The position numbers were made by a program, and so were the translations under genes. Under the pieces are notes generated by a model. That model had not been told where the DNA came from, did no database searches, and saw only the letters and a list, made by a program, of their open reading frames with translations. DNA of 64,000 bases from assembly GCA_021773335.1 (NCBI GenBank), contig JAJFKG010000016.1:62001-126000 (forward strand), written 5' to 3'. How positions within the stretch are numbered: the first letter of the stretch is position 1; each line of letters opens with the position of its first letter. The stretch comes from Gammaproteobacteria bacterium (lineage in GTDB: Bacteria > Pseudomonadota > Gammaproteobacteria > JAJFKG01). Below are positions 17,050-26,253 of the stretch, piece after piece.

Positions 17050-18795
17050 CTAACTCACCGAAAAACGTTCTTCTGCCATACGATATAATGGCCGCCAAAG
17101 AACACGATTAAACACTAACACATATAAACACATGACCCCAATACCTAAGGCAATACGCGGGAAATCACCTTGTGTTGTGTACTGCGTGATATAAGCACCC
17201 AAGCCATGTGCCACTAATTTTGTATGTCCCCAGCTTACCACTTCTGCAGCAATACTCGCATTCCAAGCACCACCCGCCGCGGTAATTGCACCAGTAACAT
17301 AATACGGAAAAATCGCGGGAATAATAAATCGTCGCCACCACAATAGGCCTTTAACGCCAAAATTAGCTGATGCCAAACGCAAGTCCTTTGGTAACGCAGC
17401 TGCTCCTGCAATAACATTGAATAATACATACCATTGGCTACCTAAAATCATCAAGGGTGTTACCCAAATTTCAACATTGAGGTGATAGGTGACAATCAAG
17501 ACAACCACTAATGGGTAGAGTAAATTTGCCGGGAAAGCCGCGAGGATTTGTGCAATAGGTTGCACAATCTGTGTTGCACGTGGACGCATTCCGACCCACA
17601 CACCAATTGGCACCCATAATAGGGAACACAACACCACTAATATAAAAACGCGTGTGGTTGTATACGAGCCTAGCACTAACACCCTTAGCAATTCATGCAT
17701 ACCAACTTCATGAAAAATAAAACGCGCCAAAACAACCACTGTTGCAATAACAGCAATGGCAACTACACTATTGTAAAGCATATCAACCGCAAAGGTTGCA
17801 CGCTCACTCGGAAGCTTAGTGACATACTTCATTGGACGATTAAATAAGCGAAAGTTAATAAATTTATCGGAAAACACATTAAACGCCATACCAAAATAAC
17901 GCAGCGTTTGCGTACGTTGCAAAACATCCGTCACCCAGGATTCAGATTCTTTATCATCCGGAGTTTGGCCTAGCTTGAATTGTTCAGACCATTTAATCAG
18001 CGGCCTAAATAACACTTGGTCATACAAAATAATAACTACTAACATTGCAAATATCGCGTAAAAAACAGCGTGCAAATTCGCCTGAGCAATCGCTAAAGCG
18101 ATGTAAGACCCGATCCCGGGCAAAGTGATTTTCTGGTTGGCAACCGTAATTGCCTCAGAAAATACAACAAAGAACCAACTGGCCGACAAGGATAACATCG
18201 TATTCCATAGCAAGCCCGGCATAGCAAAAGGCACTTCTATACGCCAAAACCGCTGCCACGCGGTTAAATGAAACATATCCGCTGCTTCATGCATATCCGG
18301 TGGCAAGGTACGCAAGCTCTGATAAAAACTCAATACCATATTCCACGCTTGTGCGGTAAAAATTACAAAGATAGATGCACACTCAGGCCCGAGCAAACTA
18401 TCGGGAAATAATTCAATAAAAGCAACCACGGTAATGGATAAAAATCCTAGTACAGGTACAGACTGCAAAATATCAATTAGAGGAATAATAATTCGCTCAG
18501 CACGCGGACTCTTTGCCGCCCAAGCACCGAAGATAAATGTAAATAAAAAAGAAAATATTAAGGCAATGAAAATGCGTAATACCGTACGCATAGCATACTC
18601 AGGCAAATGACTTGGGGACAAAGACACTGTTAACGCTTGCCCGATATAATAAGGCGATGCCATTTGTCGTGCGGTCCACGCTAGCCCAACAACTAAAGCT
18701 AGCACAACCATTAACGCCAACACATCCCAACGATTAGGTACAGCAGCAATGTCGTCTTTAACGAGAAAAATTTCGCGTCGATTACGCTTTATCAT
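17050..18795 (-). CDS. ABC transporter permease, duplicated BPD_transp_1 domains
   Basis: A 581-residue inner-membrane protein made of two permease halves (roughly residues 20-260 and 330-580) joined by a cytoplasmic linker (EQFKLGQTPDDKESES). Each half carries the EAA-like loop that contacts the ATPase (first: HEAADMFHLTAWQRFWRIEVP; second: ASANFGVKGLLWWRRFIIP). This fused form is typical of NitT/TauT-class systems paired with an ATPase bearing an AAA-associated domain. A GTG at 18801, one base after the OPT stop, is an alternative start; ATG 18795 was kept. The very tight spacing to both neighbours indicates one transcript. Confidence 0.9.
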   Translation of the reverse strand: MIKRNRREIFLVKDDIAAVPNRWDVLALMVVLALVVGLAWTARQMASPYYIGQALTVSLSPSHLPEYAMRTVLRIFIALIFSFLFTFIFGAWAAKSPRAERIIIPLIDILQSVPVLGFLSITVVAFIELFPDSLLGPECASIFVIFTAQAWNMVLSFYQSLRTLPPDMHEAADMFHLTAWQRFWRIEVPFAMPGLLWNTMLSLSASWFFVVFSEAITVANQKITLPGIGSYIALAIAQANLHAVFYAIFAMLVVIILYDQVLFRPLIKWSEQFKLGQTPDDKESESWVTDVLQRTQTLRYFGMAFNVFSDKFINFRLFNRPMKYVTKLPSERATFAVDMLYNSVVAIAVIATVVVLARFIFHEVGMHELLRVLVLGSYTTTRVFILVVLCSLLWVPIGVWVGMRPRATQIVQPIAQILAAFPANLLYPLVVVLIVTYHLNVEIWVTPLMILGSQWYVLFNVIAGAAALPKDLRLASANFGVKGLLWWRRFIIPAIFPYYVTGAITAAGGAWNASIAAEVVSWGHTKLVAHGLGAYITQYTTQGDFPRIALGIGVMCLYVLVFNRVLWRPLYRMAEERFSVS

Positions 18796-18802
18796 TGTCA
18801 CT

Positions 18803-20854
18803 CTATCCGTCTTGTTTTGCGCTGAAGACTAAATGCCAAACACCGTAACATACAGTAATCGTTACTATGGCACCAAGTATATCTGCATAAGGAGTAAAAC
18901 TCGGTGACACAAGACGCCACACATCTGAAGAGCCAGCTATTACAAAGGGTATCGCCAAGAAAACACCCATTAATGCCGCACCAGCAACCAAACCACAAGC
19001 AAGCAATAAACCACGTTGATTATAATAACTACGCCCAGCTAAGTGTTCATCAGTCACCAAGGGGTATTTACGCGTTATCCGTACCTGTACAAAATATGAC
19101 AAAACGCCTCCGATAACCAGTGGTGTTGACGCTTCAAATGGCAAATAAATCCCTAAGCCAATTGCCAACAAATATAATTTAATGCCATAGCGCTGCAATG
19201 CCTTATCAACAATTAATGCAATAATTGCGATGACCATACCAACAACGATCATTACCCACTGCAATTGTTGAGTAAAAATACCTTTAACCACAGCTGCCAT
19301 TAAATTTGCTTGCGGTGCTAATAGCATTTGTGTGCGATCCATACCTAGACGCGGAAACACACCACCCATACCATAGGCATTAAATAATAGTTTCAAAATT
19401 AGTGGCAATACCAGTGCTGCTACGATCGCACCTATTAACATCACCACCTGCTGTTTCCAAGGAGTTGCTCCAATGATTTGTCCAGCCTTTAAATCTTGCA
19501 TGGTATCGTTACTTATCGCGGCTAAACCTGCTACCAACGCATTAATACATACCGCAAGGGCAGTAACACCTGCTTGATATTTATCAACCGGCCCGTGCAA
19601 ACGCACAATAGCGTATAAAAGCAGTGCCGTCACAATGATCCCGACTAAGGCGAAGCACGATATCGGGCTTAGCGAAGAACCAACTAAACCAGCAAAATAC
19701 GCACAGATGGCCGCCAACAGCATCCCTAATATCAACACAATTAGTGTCCCAGAGCCACTAATCCAAATAAAGAGTTTGTCGCCATTGTTAGGCAAAGAAT
19801 GACTACTAAAACCCAATAAGAAAATAAAAACCAATACCAACAATGCCATCACACCCCAAATAACATAGTTAATCGAGATATCTCGCTCGGTGCGCAAAAT
19901 ATGGTGGGCCTTGCCTGAGCGCCGTAAATCCAAAGCAGCAAATGAAGCTCGCACACCATCGACCATCGGCTTCGCCATACTAAACACTGCCCAAATACCG
20001 CCAATTAATAACGTACCAACGCCAATATAACGAATATATTTATCCCACAATTGATATGCAGCAGCATGTGCCACCATTTGTGTTGAACCATGTTGTAAGG
20101 GCCCGTAAATATAGCTAAGAACGGGCACGCCTATTACCCAGCCAATAAAGATGCCGAGCAACACACTCAAGCCCACACCCACACCAACAATATAACCAGC
20201 GCCGATTAATGCTGGCCCAAAACCAATACCAAACCCATAAATCACATGCCCAGCGGGGAACCACAATTCAAAACCACCCGCAATGACTTGAAAACCAATC
20301 TGCGCCAAGCTAATCGCAGCACCAGCAATCGCCCCCCACAGCATCACGGCTACTTCCGTAATATCACGCGCACTGGTCTTGAGTACTTCACCAATTGCTA
20401 CCCCTTCAGGGAAACGCAAACTTTCATCATCGAGCAAAGCACGACGTAATGGGATCGCGAATAAAACGCCTAATAAACCGCCAAGGATAGTAATCGCAAC
20501 CACTGTCCAATAGTGAAAATCCGTCCACGTTTTTAAGATAATCAAGGCAGGAATCGTGAAGATGATACCAGCAGTTAATGCTTCCCCAGAGGAAACGGCC
20601 GTTTGCACCATATTATTTTCAAGGACATTTTTATTTTTAAAGTAGTGCAGCATCGCCATTGAAATCACAGCAGCGGGAATAGAGGCGGAGATGGTGAGGC
20701 CAACTCGCAATCCCAAATAAGCGTTCGCGGCACTGAGTATGACCGTTAAGATCACCATCAACACGACCGCTTTGAATGTCACCTCAGGCAACACTGTCTC
20801 TGGTGGGATGAAGTACTTGTTATTGTCAGTACCTGACTGATTCCTTGTGCGCAT
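18803..20854 (-). CDS. OPT-family (oligopeptide) transporter
   Basis: A 683-residue polytopic protein, about 15-16 hydrophobic segments, length typical for bacterial OPT proteins. Diagnostic stretches are the N-terminal ILSAANAYLGLRVGLTISAS, the VSSGEALTAGIIFTIPAL segment, ALLDDESLRFPEGVAIGE, and the C-terminal GIYLPFEASTPLVIGG. The family imports oligopeptides or metal chelates by proton coupling; bacterial substrates are mostly unknown. It is the first gene of an OPT-permease-ATPase run with 1-7 bp gaps, an arrangement combining a secondary carrier with an ABC importer lacking a binding protein. Confidence 0.92.
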   Translation of the reverse strand: MRTRNQSGTDNNKYFIPPETVLPEVTFKAVVLMVILTVILSAANAYLGLRVGLTISASIPAAVISMAMLHYFKNKNVLENNMVQTAVSSGEALTAGIIFTIPALIILKTWTDFHYWTVVAITILGGLLGVLFAIPLRRALLDDESLRFPEGVAIGEVLKTSARDITEVAVMLWGAIAGAAISLAQIGFQVIAGGFELWFPAGHVIYGFGIGFGPALIGAGYIVGVGVGLSVLLGIFIGWVIGVPVLSYIYGPLQHGSTQMVAHAAAYQLWDKYIRYIGVGTLLIGGIWAVFSMAKPMVDGVRASFAALDLRRSGKAHHILRTERDISINYVIWGVMALLVLVFIFLLGFSSHSLPNNGDKLFIWISGSGTLIVLILGMLLAAICAYFAGLVGSSLSPISCFALVGIIVTALLLYAIVRLHGPVDKYQAGVTALAVCINALVAGLAAISNDTMQDLKAGQIIGATPWKQQVVMLIGAIVAALVLPLILKLLFNAYGMGGVFPRLGMDRTQMLLAPQANLMAAVVKGIFTQQLQWVMIVVGMVIAIIALIVDKALQRYGIKLYLLAIGLGIYLPFEASTPLVIGGVLSYFVQVRITRKYPLVTDEHLAGRSYYNQRGLLLACGLVAGAALMGVFLAIPFVIAGSSDVWRLVSPSFTPYADILGAIVTITVCYGVWHLVFSAKQDG

Positions 20855-20882
20855 AAAGCAAGCTCGCTTAATGATATTAGAT

Positions 20883-20943
20883 GTGTTTGATTATCAAAGA
20901 GTTGGCGCTTATTCTATGGGCTTTGTGGTTGAGAATCAAACAC
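20883..20943. repeat. Long inverted repeat between OPT operon and tkt
   Basis: GTGTTTGATTATCA (20883-20896) and TGAGAATCAAACAC (20930-20943) match as inverted copies at 13 of 14 positions around a 33-bp centre. It sits 29 bp upstream of the OPT start codon. The rest of the 20855-21215 interval has no gene; GGGAGC precedes the tkt start. An operator is likelier than a transcript hairpin because of the wide spacing. Confidence 0.5.
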
Positions 20944-21215
20944 TACTAAACTTTTATACGAAGCTTAACCTTGCCTCTAACCCTTACACTCCTTGTGCAA
21001 CTCACACCAATGGACGGATCCATCGAAAATCCGTAAAATAGCGCCGGTATCTAAACAACAAGAGACAAAAAATGACCAAAGATTCGGAAGCCACGATCAG
21101 GGATAATCTCCATTATTAACGTAAACTCATCTCTTCTTTATGATTATTCAAACCGAGACTGGGCACATTACCATTTTTCTGCAATGCCACTGGAAATAAC
21201 TTATGGGAGCAACTT

Positions 21216-23210
21216 ATGCCATCTAGAATAGAACTCGCCAACGCTATCCGTGCCCTCAGCATGGATGCCGTCGAACAGGCTAATTCCGGTCACCCCGGCA
21301 TGCCCATGGGAATGGCGGATATTGCTGAAGTCTTATGGAATGACTTTCTGCGGCATAATCCCGCCAATCCACAATGGCCGGATCGCGATCGCTTTGTCTT
21401 GTCGAATGGCCACGGCTCTATGTTGCTATATTCATTGCTACATCTTAGCGGTTATGACTTAAGTCTCGAACAACTGAAAAATTTCCGTCAACTACATTCA
21501 CAAACCCCGGGCCATCCCGAATTTGGTATGACTGCTGGTGTCGAAACTACCACTGGGCCACTCGGTCAAGGCTTAGCAAATGCTGTTGGTATGGCATTAG
21601 CAGAACGCCACCTCGCGCATAAATATAACCGCCCAGGACATCACATTGTTGACCATCACACTTATACCTTCGTGGGCGATGGGTGTTTGATGGAAGGGAT
21701 TTCACACGAGGTCTGTTCTTTAGCAGGCACTCTCGGCCTTGGTAAATTAATCGTATTTTATGATGACAATGGTATTTCTATCGATGGTAATGTTGCAACT
21801 TGGTTTGGCGATAATACCCCTGAGCGTTTTGCCGCTTATGGCTGGCATGTGATCGCCGATGTCAACGGCCATGATGCGAAAAGCATTAATGAAGCGATCA
21901 AAGCCGCCAAGGCTAATACCACACAACCAACCATTATCTGTTGCAAAACCACGATCGGTTATGGCGCACCCAACGCAGCGAATACAGCCGGCGTACATGG
22001 CGCTGCCTTAGGCGCTGAGGAAATTGCCGCAGCCCGCAAAAAACTTGGTTGGCAACACGCGCCTTTTGTTATTCCTAGCGATATTTATGCCAGCTGGGAT
22101 GCACGTGAAAAAGGTCAAGCCTTCGAAAAATCTTGGCAAACACAATTTGCCAGTTACCAAGATGCCCATCCCGAACTCGCTGCTGAATTTATGCGGACCA
22201 TGCGTGGTGATTTACCCGAACAATGGACAGCGCACGTACAAGCCTTTATTGAAGAAAGCCAAAAGACGCAAACCAAGATGGCAACCCGCAAAGCTTCACA
22301 AGCTTGCTTAAATGCTTACGCACCGATGTTACCTGAGCTGATCGGTGGCTCTGCCGATTTAACCGGATCTAATTGCACTAAATGGTCAGATGCAACCACC
22401 TTAGAACGTGATAACTTGGGCGGCAATTATATTCACTTTGGTGTACGTGAATTCGGCATGACCGCAATTTGTAATGGTATCGCTTTGCACGGTGGTGCGA
22501 TTCCTTTTTCGGGTACCTTTCTCACCTTTAGCGATTACGCACGTAATGCCGTACGTATGGCTGCATTGATGAAGCTACGCAATATTATGGTTTACACTCA
22601 TGATTCAATCGGCCTTGGTGAAGATGGCCCAACCCATCAACCTGTCGAGCATGTTGCAATGTTACGTTTAACACCGAATATGTCGGTATGGCGCCCCTGT
22701 GACTTGGTTGAAACTGCTGTCGCGTGGCGCGCTGCGATTGAACGACAAGATGGGCCTACGTGTTTATTATTATCACGCCAAGGTTTGCCAGGCATAGAAC
22801 GTGACACACAAACGCTTGCCAATGTCGCACGTGGTGCGTATATCTTACGTGATAGCGACAGTGCACCGGAAGCTATCATTATCGCGACAGGTTCCGAAGT
22901 CGAGTTAGCACTCAGTGCGGCAGACACATTAGAACAACAGGGCAAACAAATACGCGTCGTTTCAATGCCATCTTGTGATATCTTTGATAAACAAGATGCA
23001 CGTTATCAAGAAGCTGTGCTACCTAAGCAAGTTACAGCACGTATCGCTATAGAAGCAGGCAGCAAAGACTATTGGTATAAATACGTCGGCCTTGCGGGAC
23101 AAGTCATCGGCTTAACGAGTTTTGGTGAATCAGCACCAGCAAAGGAAGTTTACAATGCGCTTGGCATTACTGCCGGGAACATCGTAGACACAGTCAACAA
23201 CTTACTTTAA
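21216..23210 (+). CDS. tkt: Transketolase
   Basis: A 664-residue thiamine-diphosphate enzyme that moves two-carbon ketol units between sugar phosphates in the pentose phosphate pathway. Motifs: N-terminal [31 protein letters not shown], the TPP/metal-binding [12 protein letters not shown] (about 155) ending in [10 protein letters not shown], and the pyrimidine-domain [20 protein letters not shown] with the activating Glu (about 411), then [15 protein letters not shown]. Full length, intact. GGGAGC precedes the ATG. It is followed after 19 bp by gap, so both carbon-flow enzymes are probably co-transcribed. Confidence 0.97.
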   Translation: MPSRIELANAIRALSMDAVEQANSGHPGMPMGMADIAEVLWNDFLRHNPANPQWPDRDRFVLSNGHGSMLLYSLLHLSGYDLSLEQLKNFRQLHSQTPGHPEFGMTAGVETTTGPLGQGLANAVGMALAERHLAHKYNRPGHHIVDHHTYTFVGDGCLMEGISHEVCSLAGTLGLGKLIVFYDDNGISIDGNVATWFGDNTPERFAAYGWHVIADVNGHDAKSINEAIKAAKANTTQPTIICCKTTIGYGAPNAANTAGVHGAALGAEEIAAARKKLGWQHAPFVIPSDIYASWDAREKGQAFEKSWQTQFASYQDAHPELAAEFMRTMRGDLPEQWTAHVQAFIEESQKTQTKMATRKASQACLNAYAPMLPELIGGSADLTGSNCTKWSDATTLERDNLGGNYIHFGVREFGMTAICNGIALHGGAIPFSGTFLTFSDYARNAVRMAALMKLRNIMVYTHDSIGLGEDGPTHQPVEHVAMLRLTPNMSVWRPCDLVETAVAWRAAIERQDGPTCLLLSRQGLPGIERDTQTLANVARGAYILRDSDSAPEAIIIATGSEVELALSAADTLEQQGKQIRVVSMPSCDIFDKQDARYQEAVLPKQVTARIAIEAGSKDYWYKYVGLAGQVIGLTSFGESAPAKEVYNALGITAGNIVDTVNNLL

Positions 23211-23229
23211 TCAAACGGGGAAATAAACA

Positions 23230-24240
23230 ATGGCAATTAAAGTCGCAATCAATGGCTACGGACGTATTGGACGCAATATCTTACGTGCTCTTTATGAAAA
23301 CAAACGCAATAAAGACATCCAAATCGTTGCCATCAACGACCTCGGTGATATCAATATTAATGCGCATTTAACTCGTCACGATACGGCACATGGTCGCTTT
23401 AATGGCGATGTTTTAGTGGAAGGCGAACACTTAGTAATTAATGGTGATAGCATTCGTGTTTTTTCACAACCTGATCCCAGCAAATTACCCTGGGGTGAAC
23501 TTGATGTTGATGTTGTGTTTGAGTGTACTGGTTTCTTTGCCAATCGTGAAAAAGCCAGCGCACACTTACAAGGTGGGGCTAAAAAAGTCATCATCTCCGC
23601 ACCTGCAGGTAAAGACGTCGATGCAACGATTGTTTATGGCGTTAACCATAACGTACTCAAAAGCAGTGATACGATTATTTCAAACGCGTCTTGTACCACA
23701 AATTGTTTGGCACCACTGGTCAAGCCATTGCATGAAAAACTCGGTATTGAATGTGGTGTGATGAATACCATACATGCTTACACCAACGATCAAGTGCTAA
23801 CAGATGTGTACCATAAAGACTTACGTCGAGCACGCTCTGCAACACACTCTTTGATTCCAGCAAAAACTGGTGCCGCCAGTGCGGTTGGTTTAGTGATTCC
23901 TGAACTTGATGGCAAACTCGATGGTTTCGCGATTCGCGTACCGACGATTAATGTCTCTGTAGTTGATTTCACCTTTGAAGCTAAACGTGATACCTCCGTT
24001 GAAGAAGTCAATAAAGTTTTAACCGAAGCATCTAACGGCGAACTCAACGGCATTTTGGCGGTAAACGAAGCCCCCTTAGTGTCTATTGATTTTAATCATA
24101 ACCCGGCATCTTCTATCTTTGATGCAACCCAAACTAAGGTAATTGGTAAACTTGTTAAGGTACTGTCTTGGTATGACAATGAGTGGGGCTTCTCAAATCG
24201 CATGTTAGATACAGCAACTGCATTGATGGCTGCAAAATAG
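23230..24240 (+). CDS. gap: Glyceraldehyde-3-phosphate dehydrogenase
   Basis: A 336-residue GAPDH of normal length. The NAD-binding start is [16 protein letters not shown]; the catalytic cysteine is in [12 protein letters not shown] (about residue 154), with the partner His in HAYTNDQ; the C-terminus has [12 protein letters not shown]. It oxidises glyceraldehyde-3-phosphate in glycolysis or works in reverse for gluconeogenesis. It follows tkt by 19 bp and ends in a strong terminator; the pgk, pyk and fba genes that follow this pair in many relatives are not here. Confidence 0.97.
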   Translation: MAIKVAINGYGRIGRNILRALYENKRNKDIQIVAINDLGDININAHLTRHDTAHGRFNGDVLVEGEHLVINGDSIRVFSQPDPSKLPWGELDVDVVFECTGFFANREKASAHLQGGAKKVIISAPAGKDVDATIVYGVNHNVLKSSDTIISNASCTTNCLAPLVKPLHEKLGIECGVMNTIHAYTNDQVLTDVYHKDLRRARSATHSLIPAKTGAASAVGLVIPELDGKLDGFAIRVPTINVSVVDFTFEAKRDTSVEEVNKVLTEASNGELNGILAVNEAPLVSIDFNHNPASSIFDATQTKVIGKLVKVLSWYDNEWGFSNRMLDTATALMAAK

Positions 24241-24265
24241 TTTTTTTGCAATAAACTCACATCCT

Positions 24266-24295
24266 AAAAAAACCGCGGCAAAAGCCGCGGTTTTT
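24266..24295. terminator. Bidirectional rho-independent terminator after gap
   Basis: AACCGCGGC and GCCGCGGTT form a perfect 9-bp stem, extended by A/T pairs, around an AAAA loop, with T-tracts on both strands. It lies between gap and the convergent amidotransferase gene, directly abutting the stop codon of the latter. Confidence 0.93.
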
Positions 24296-25144
24296 CTAGC
24301 TTAACTGTAACGGTCGCATCGTGACTTTTAAATCATCCGTTAACATCCACAGATGATTAATCGGGACTTCATGCCAAGCGAGATCATAATCAGTCAATTT
24401 TTCCGAAGCAAGTAACACCGCACCTTTTTTACCAGGATTACCCTGACTGTCGCGGATTTTTTCTTTTTCTAAAATATCTGAATAATACAGGGTATTTGAA
24501 TCGCTAGGATCTGACGTGTAACGTACAGCCACCATATTACGGCCATCTGTCACCACACAATTCAATAAGGTTATTTCGTCAATACCATACTCGCGCTGCA
24601 ATTCACGCATTTGATTGATCGTGATTTCGAATACTTCTGCCATATTTTCTGGTGTTGCTTCAGTATAACGTTGTTTAAAATTATGGATACAACGTGCAAA
24701 GAAGTGTTCTGAATCTGTCTGGCCTTTGATCCAATCATATATGTCATCAGGTAACACACGCCGGATGTGGCGTTTAAGCTTCTCAAAACCTTTCAAAGTG
24801 CCATTATGCATAAACAAAAATTGATTATAGTGAAATGGATGGCAATTAAATTCCGAGACTCCTCCCATGCTCGCTGCACGTACATGCGCAAAAAAATTAT
24901 GCGAGCGAATATTGGGTGTCATATATAAAAGGTTGCGATCATTCCACGCCGGGCGTATTGAACTAAACACCGCCGGTATCGGCCCCACATCCGGCGCATA
25001 CCAACCAAGACCAAAACCATCACCGTTCAGCGCGGTATGTGACTCACGTGCATGCTGACTCTGACTAATCAAAGAGTTTGCTGGTTCATACAGGACACGA
25101 TGCAAAATAATGGGATCACCGTGATAAGCAAGAAATCGACACAT
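24296..25144 (-). CDS. Class II glutamine amidotransferase (YafJ/EgtC-like)
   Basis: A 282-residue Ntn-type amidotransferase domain with nothing fused to it. The protein begins MCRFLAYHG, so Cys2 becomes the N-terminal nucleophile after Met removal. HVRAASMGG and NCHPFHYNQFLFMHNGTL are the glutamine-pocket strands; GQTDSEHFFA follows. Stand-alone proteins of this group include YafJ and the ergothioneine-pathway hydrolase EgtC; no ergothioneine genes are near, so the substrate is not assigned. It ends on the terminator shared with gap. The 318-bp interval upstream separates it from the divergent padR gene. Confidence 0.88.
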   Translation of the reverse strand: MCRFLAYHGDPIILHRVLYEPANSLISQSQHARESHTALNGDGFGLGWYAPDVGPIPAVFSSIRPAWNDRNLLYMTPNIRSHNFFAHVRAASMGGVSEFNCHPFHYNQFLFMHNGTLKGFEKLKRHIRRVLPDDIYDWIKGQTDSEHFFARCIHNFKQRYTEATPENMAEVFEITINQMRELQREYGIDEITLLNCVVTDGRNMVAVRYTSDPSDSNTLYYSDILEKEKIRDSQGNPGKKGAVLLASEKLTDYDLAWHEVPINHLWMLTDDLKVTMRPLQLS

Positions 25145-25462
25145 CGTTTATTCTCAACTGTTTTTTTTGAAGCAAGGCTTCTTTCAAGCCCATTTTACTT
25201 AGTATAGTGCAAGCCACACCCAATAGAACAGGGTAAACATGATTATCGATCATTCTTTATGGCTGACACAATGTAACCACTTGTAGACAACAATCTTTTG
25301 AAAAAAGATGTTATACTCCCTGGCGGCACTGTCAAAACTATTCAAACAATAGCCATGATAGTCCGCTGGCCCGCAAGACGGAGGAACGACACATTCAAGC
25401 CAAGGCTGGCTTGCCAAAGCTAGTGCTAACCTGGCTGACAATGGTTATTGGGAAAACCCATT
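25145..25462. other. Intergenic region with structured padR leader
   Basis: This 318-bp stretch lies between divergent genes. TATACT at 25312-25317 is a possible -10 for padR, with a weak -35. The following leader of about 140 nt contains a compact hairpin, AAGCCA-AGGC-TGGCTT, near 25399-25414, and TGGGAAAACCCA just before the start codon. No coding sequence is supported. Confidence 0.35.
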
Positions 25463-26047
25463 ATGGCACGTACAAATAAAACCCAATTTGCAATCTTAGG
25501 CTTTTTAACCAAACGTCCGATGTCCGGCTACGATATGCAACGCATACTCGAAAAAATATCGCGCTTCCATTGGTCAGAAAGCAATGCACAATTGTATCCT
25601 ATCTTAAAACGCCTTGAGACCAATGCTATGGTCACATCGCAAATCGATGCCGCCAGTGGCGAGCGTAAACGGCGGCTTTATTCAATCACAGATTTGGGCA
25701 GACAAGCCATTCTCGATTGGCTAAAACGACCGATAGAATTACCCAAATATCGCGAAGAAATCTTGTTGAAATTGAGTCTCGGTTATAACTTACCGGTCTC
25801 TCAATCCATTAAGCATGTTCAAAACTACCAAGAAGAATTATTAACACAAGTAAAATATTTAGAAACGATAGAAGAACATCTTCGCGTGGATCATGCAGGT
25901 TTAGCAAACCAACCTTTCTTATTAATCGTTTTTCACCACAATCGCTTAGTTATTGAAGCAAAACTTAAGTGGTGTGAAGATACACTATTGAAACTGGCGA
26001 AGATAACAGAAACGGTTAAAGAGAAAAAAACCGTAGATTCTGCATAA
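25463..26047 (+). CDS. PadR-family transcriptional regulator
   Basis: A 194-residue DNA-binding protein. The first 80 residues are the PadR winged helix: FAILGFLTKRPMSGYDMQR, then LYPILKRLETNAMV and the wing GERKRRLYSITDLGR. The C-terminal half is a helical dimerisation domain of the Vir-type PadR proteins (YQEELLTQVKYLETIEEHL). These repress genes in response to phenolic or other small ligands. ATG 25463 was chosen over TTG 25448 because it starts the conserved domain. A structured leader precedes it. The target is unknown; its own promoter and the divergent amidotransferase are candidates. Confidence 0.9.
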   Translation: MARTNKTQFAILGFLTKRPMSGYDMQRILEKISRFHWSESNAQLYPILKRLETNAMVTSQIDAASGERKRRLYSITDLGRQAILDWLKRPIELPKYREEILLKLSLGYNLPVSQSIKHVQNYQEELLTQVKYLETIEEHLRVDHAGLANQPFLLIVFHHNRLVIEAKLKWCEDTLLKLAKITETVKEKKTVDSA

Positions 26048-26088
26048 AGACACGCAGTAACCGTAGCACGTAGCCTTGATAAGCAGCC

Positions 26089-26182
26089 GTAGCCCGGATA
26101 AGCGCGGGACGCGCGTCATCCGGGGAGGGTGTTTGCCATTGCGGTTCCCGGATGACGTTGCTGCGCAACTTATCCGGGCTAC
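26089..26182. repeat. REP-like nested palindromic element
   Basis: Outer arms GTAGCCCGGATAAG (26089-26102) and CTTATCCGGGCTAC (26169-26182) are perfect inverse copies. Inner arms CGTCATCCGGG (26114-26124) and CCCGGATGACG (26147-26157) are also perfect. The unit is much more GC-rich than its flanks and resembles the dispersed intergenic REP/BIME-type repeats of gammaproteobacteria. A degraded partial copy (GTAGCCTTGATAAGC) lies just upstream. It occupies the gap between convergent padR and aldehyde dehydrogenase genes. Confidence 0.8.
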
Positions 26183-26253
26183 CTCTGGGCTTGACCAGAA
26201 GACAGCAGTATACATTGAGCTTGGCGCAGAGACAGTAGTCTATAAAACTGTCC

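Noticed and set aside
20847..21041. 64-codon open frame at the OPT/tkt gap
   Set aside because: No start context, no family features; it lies over the inverted repeat and the promoters and looks like chance.
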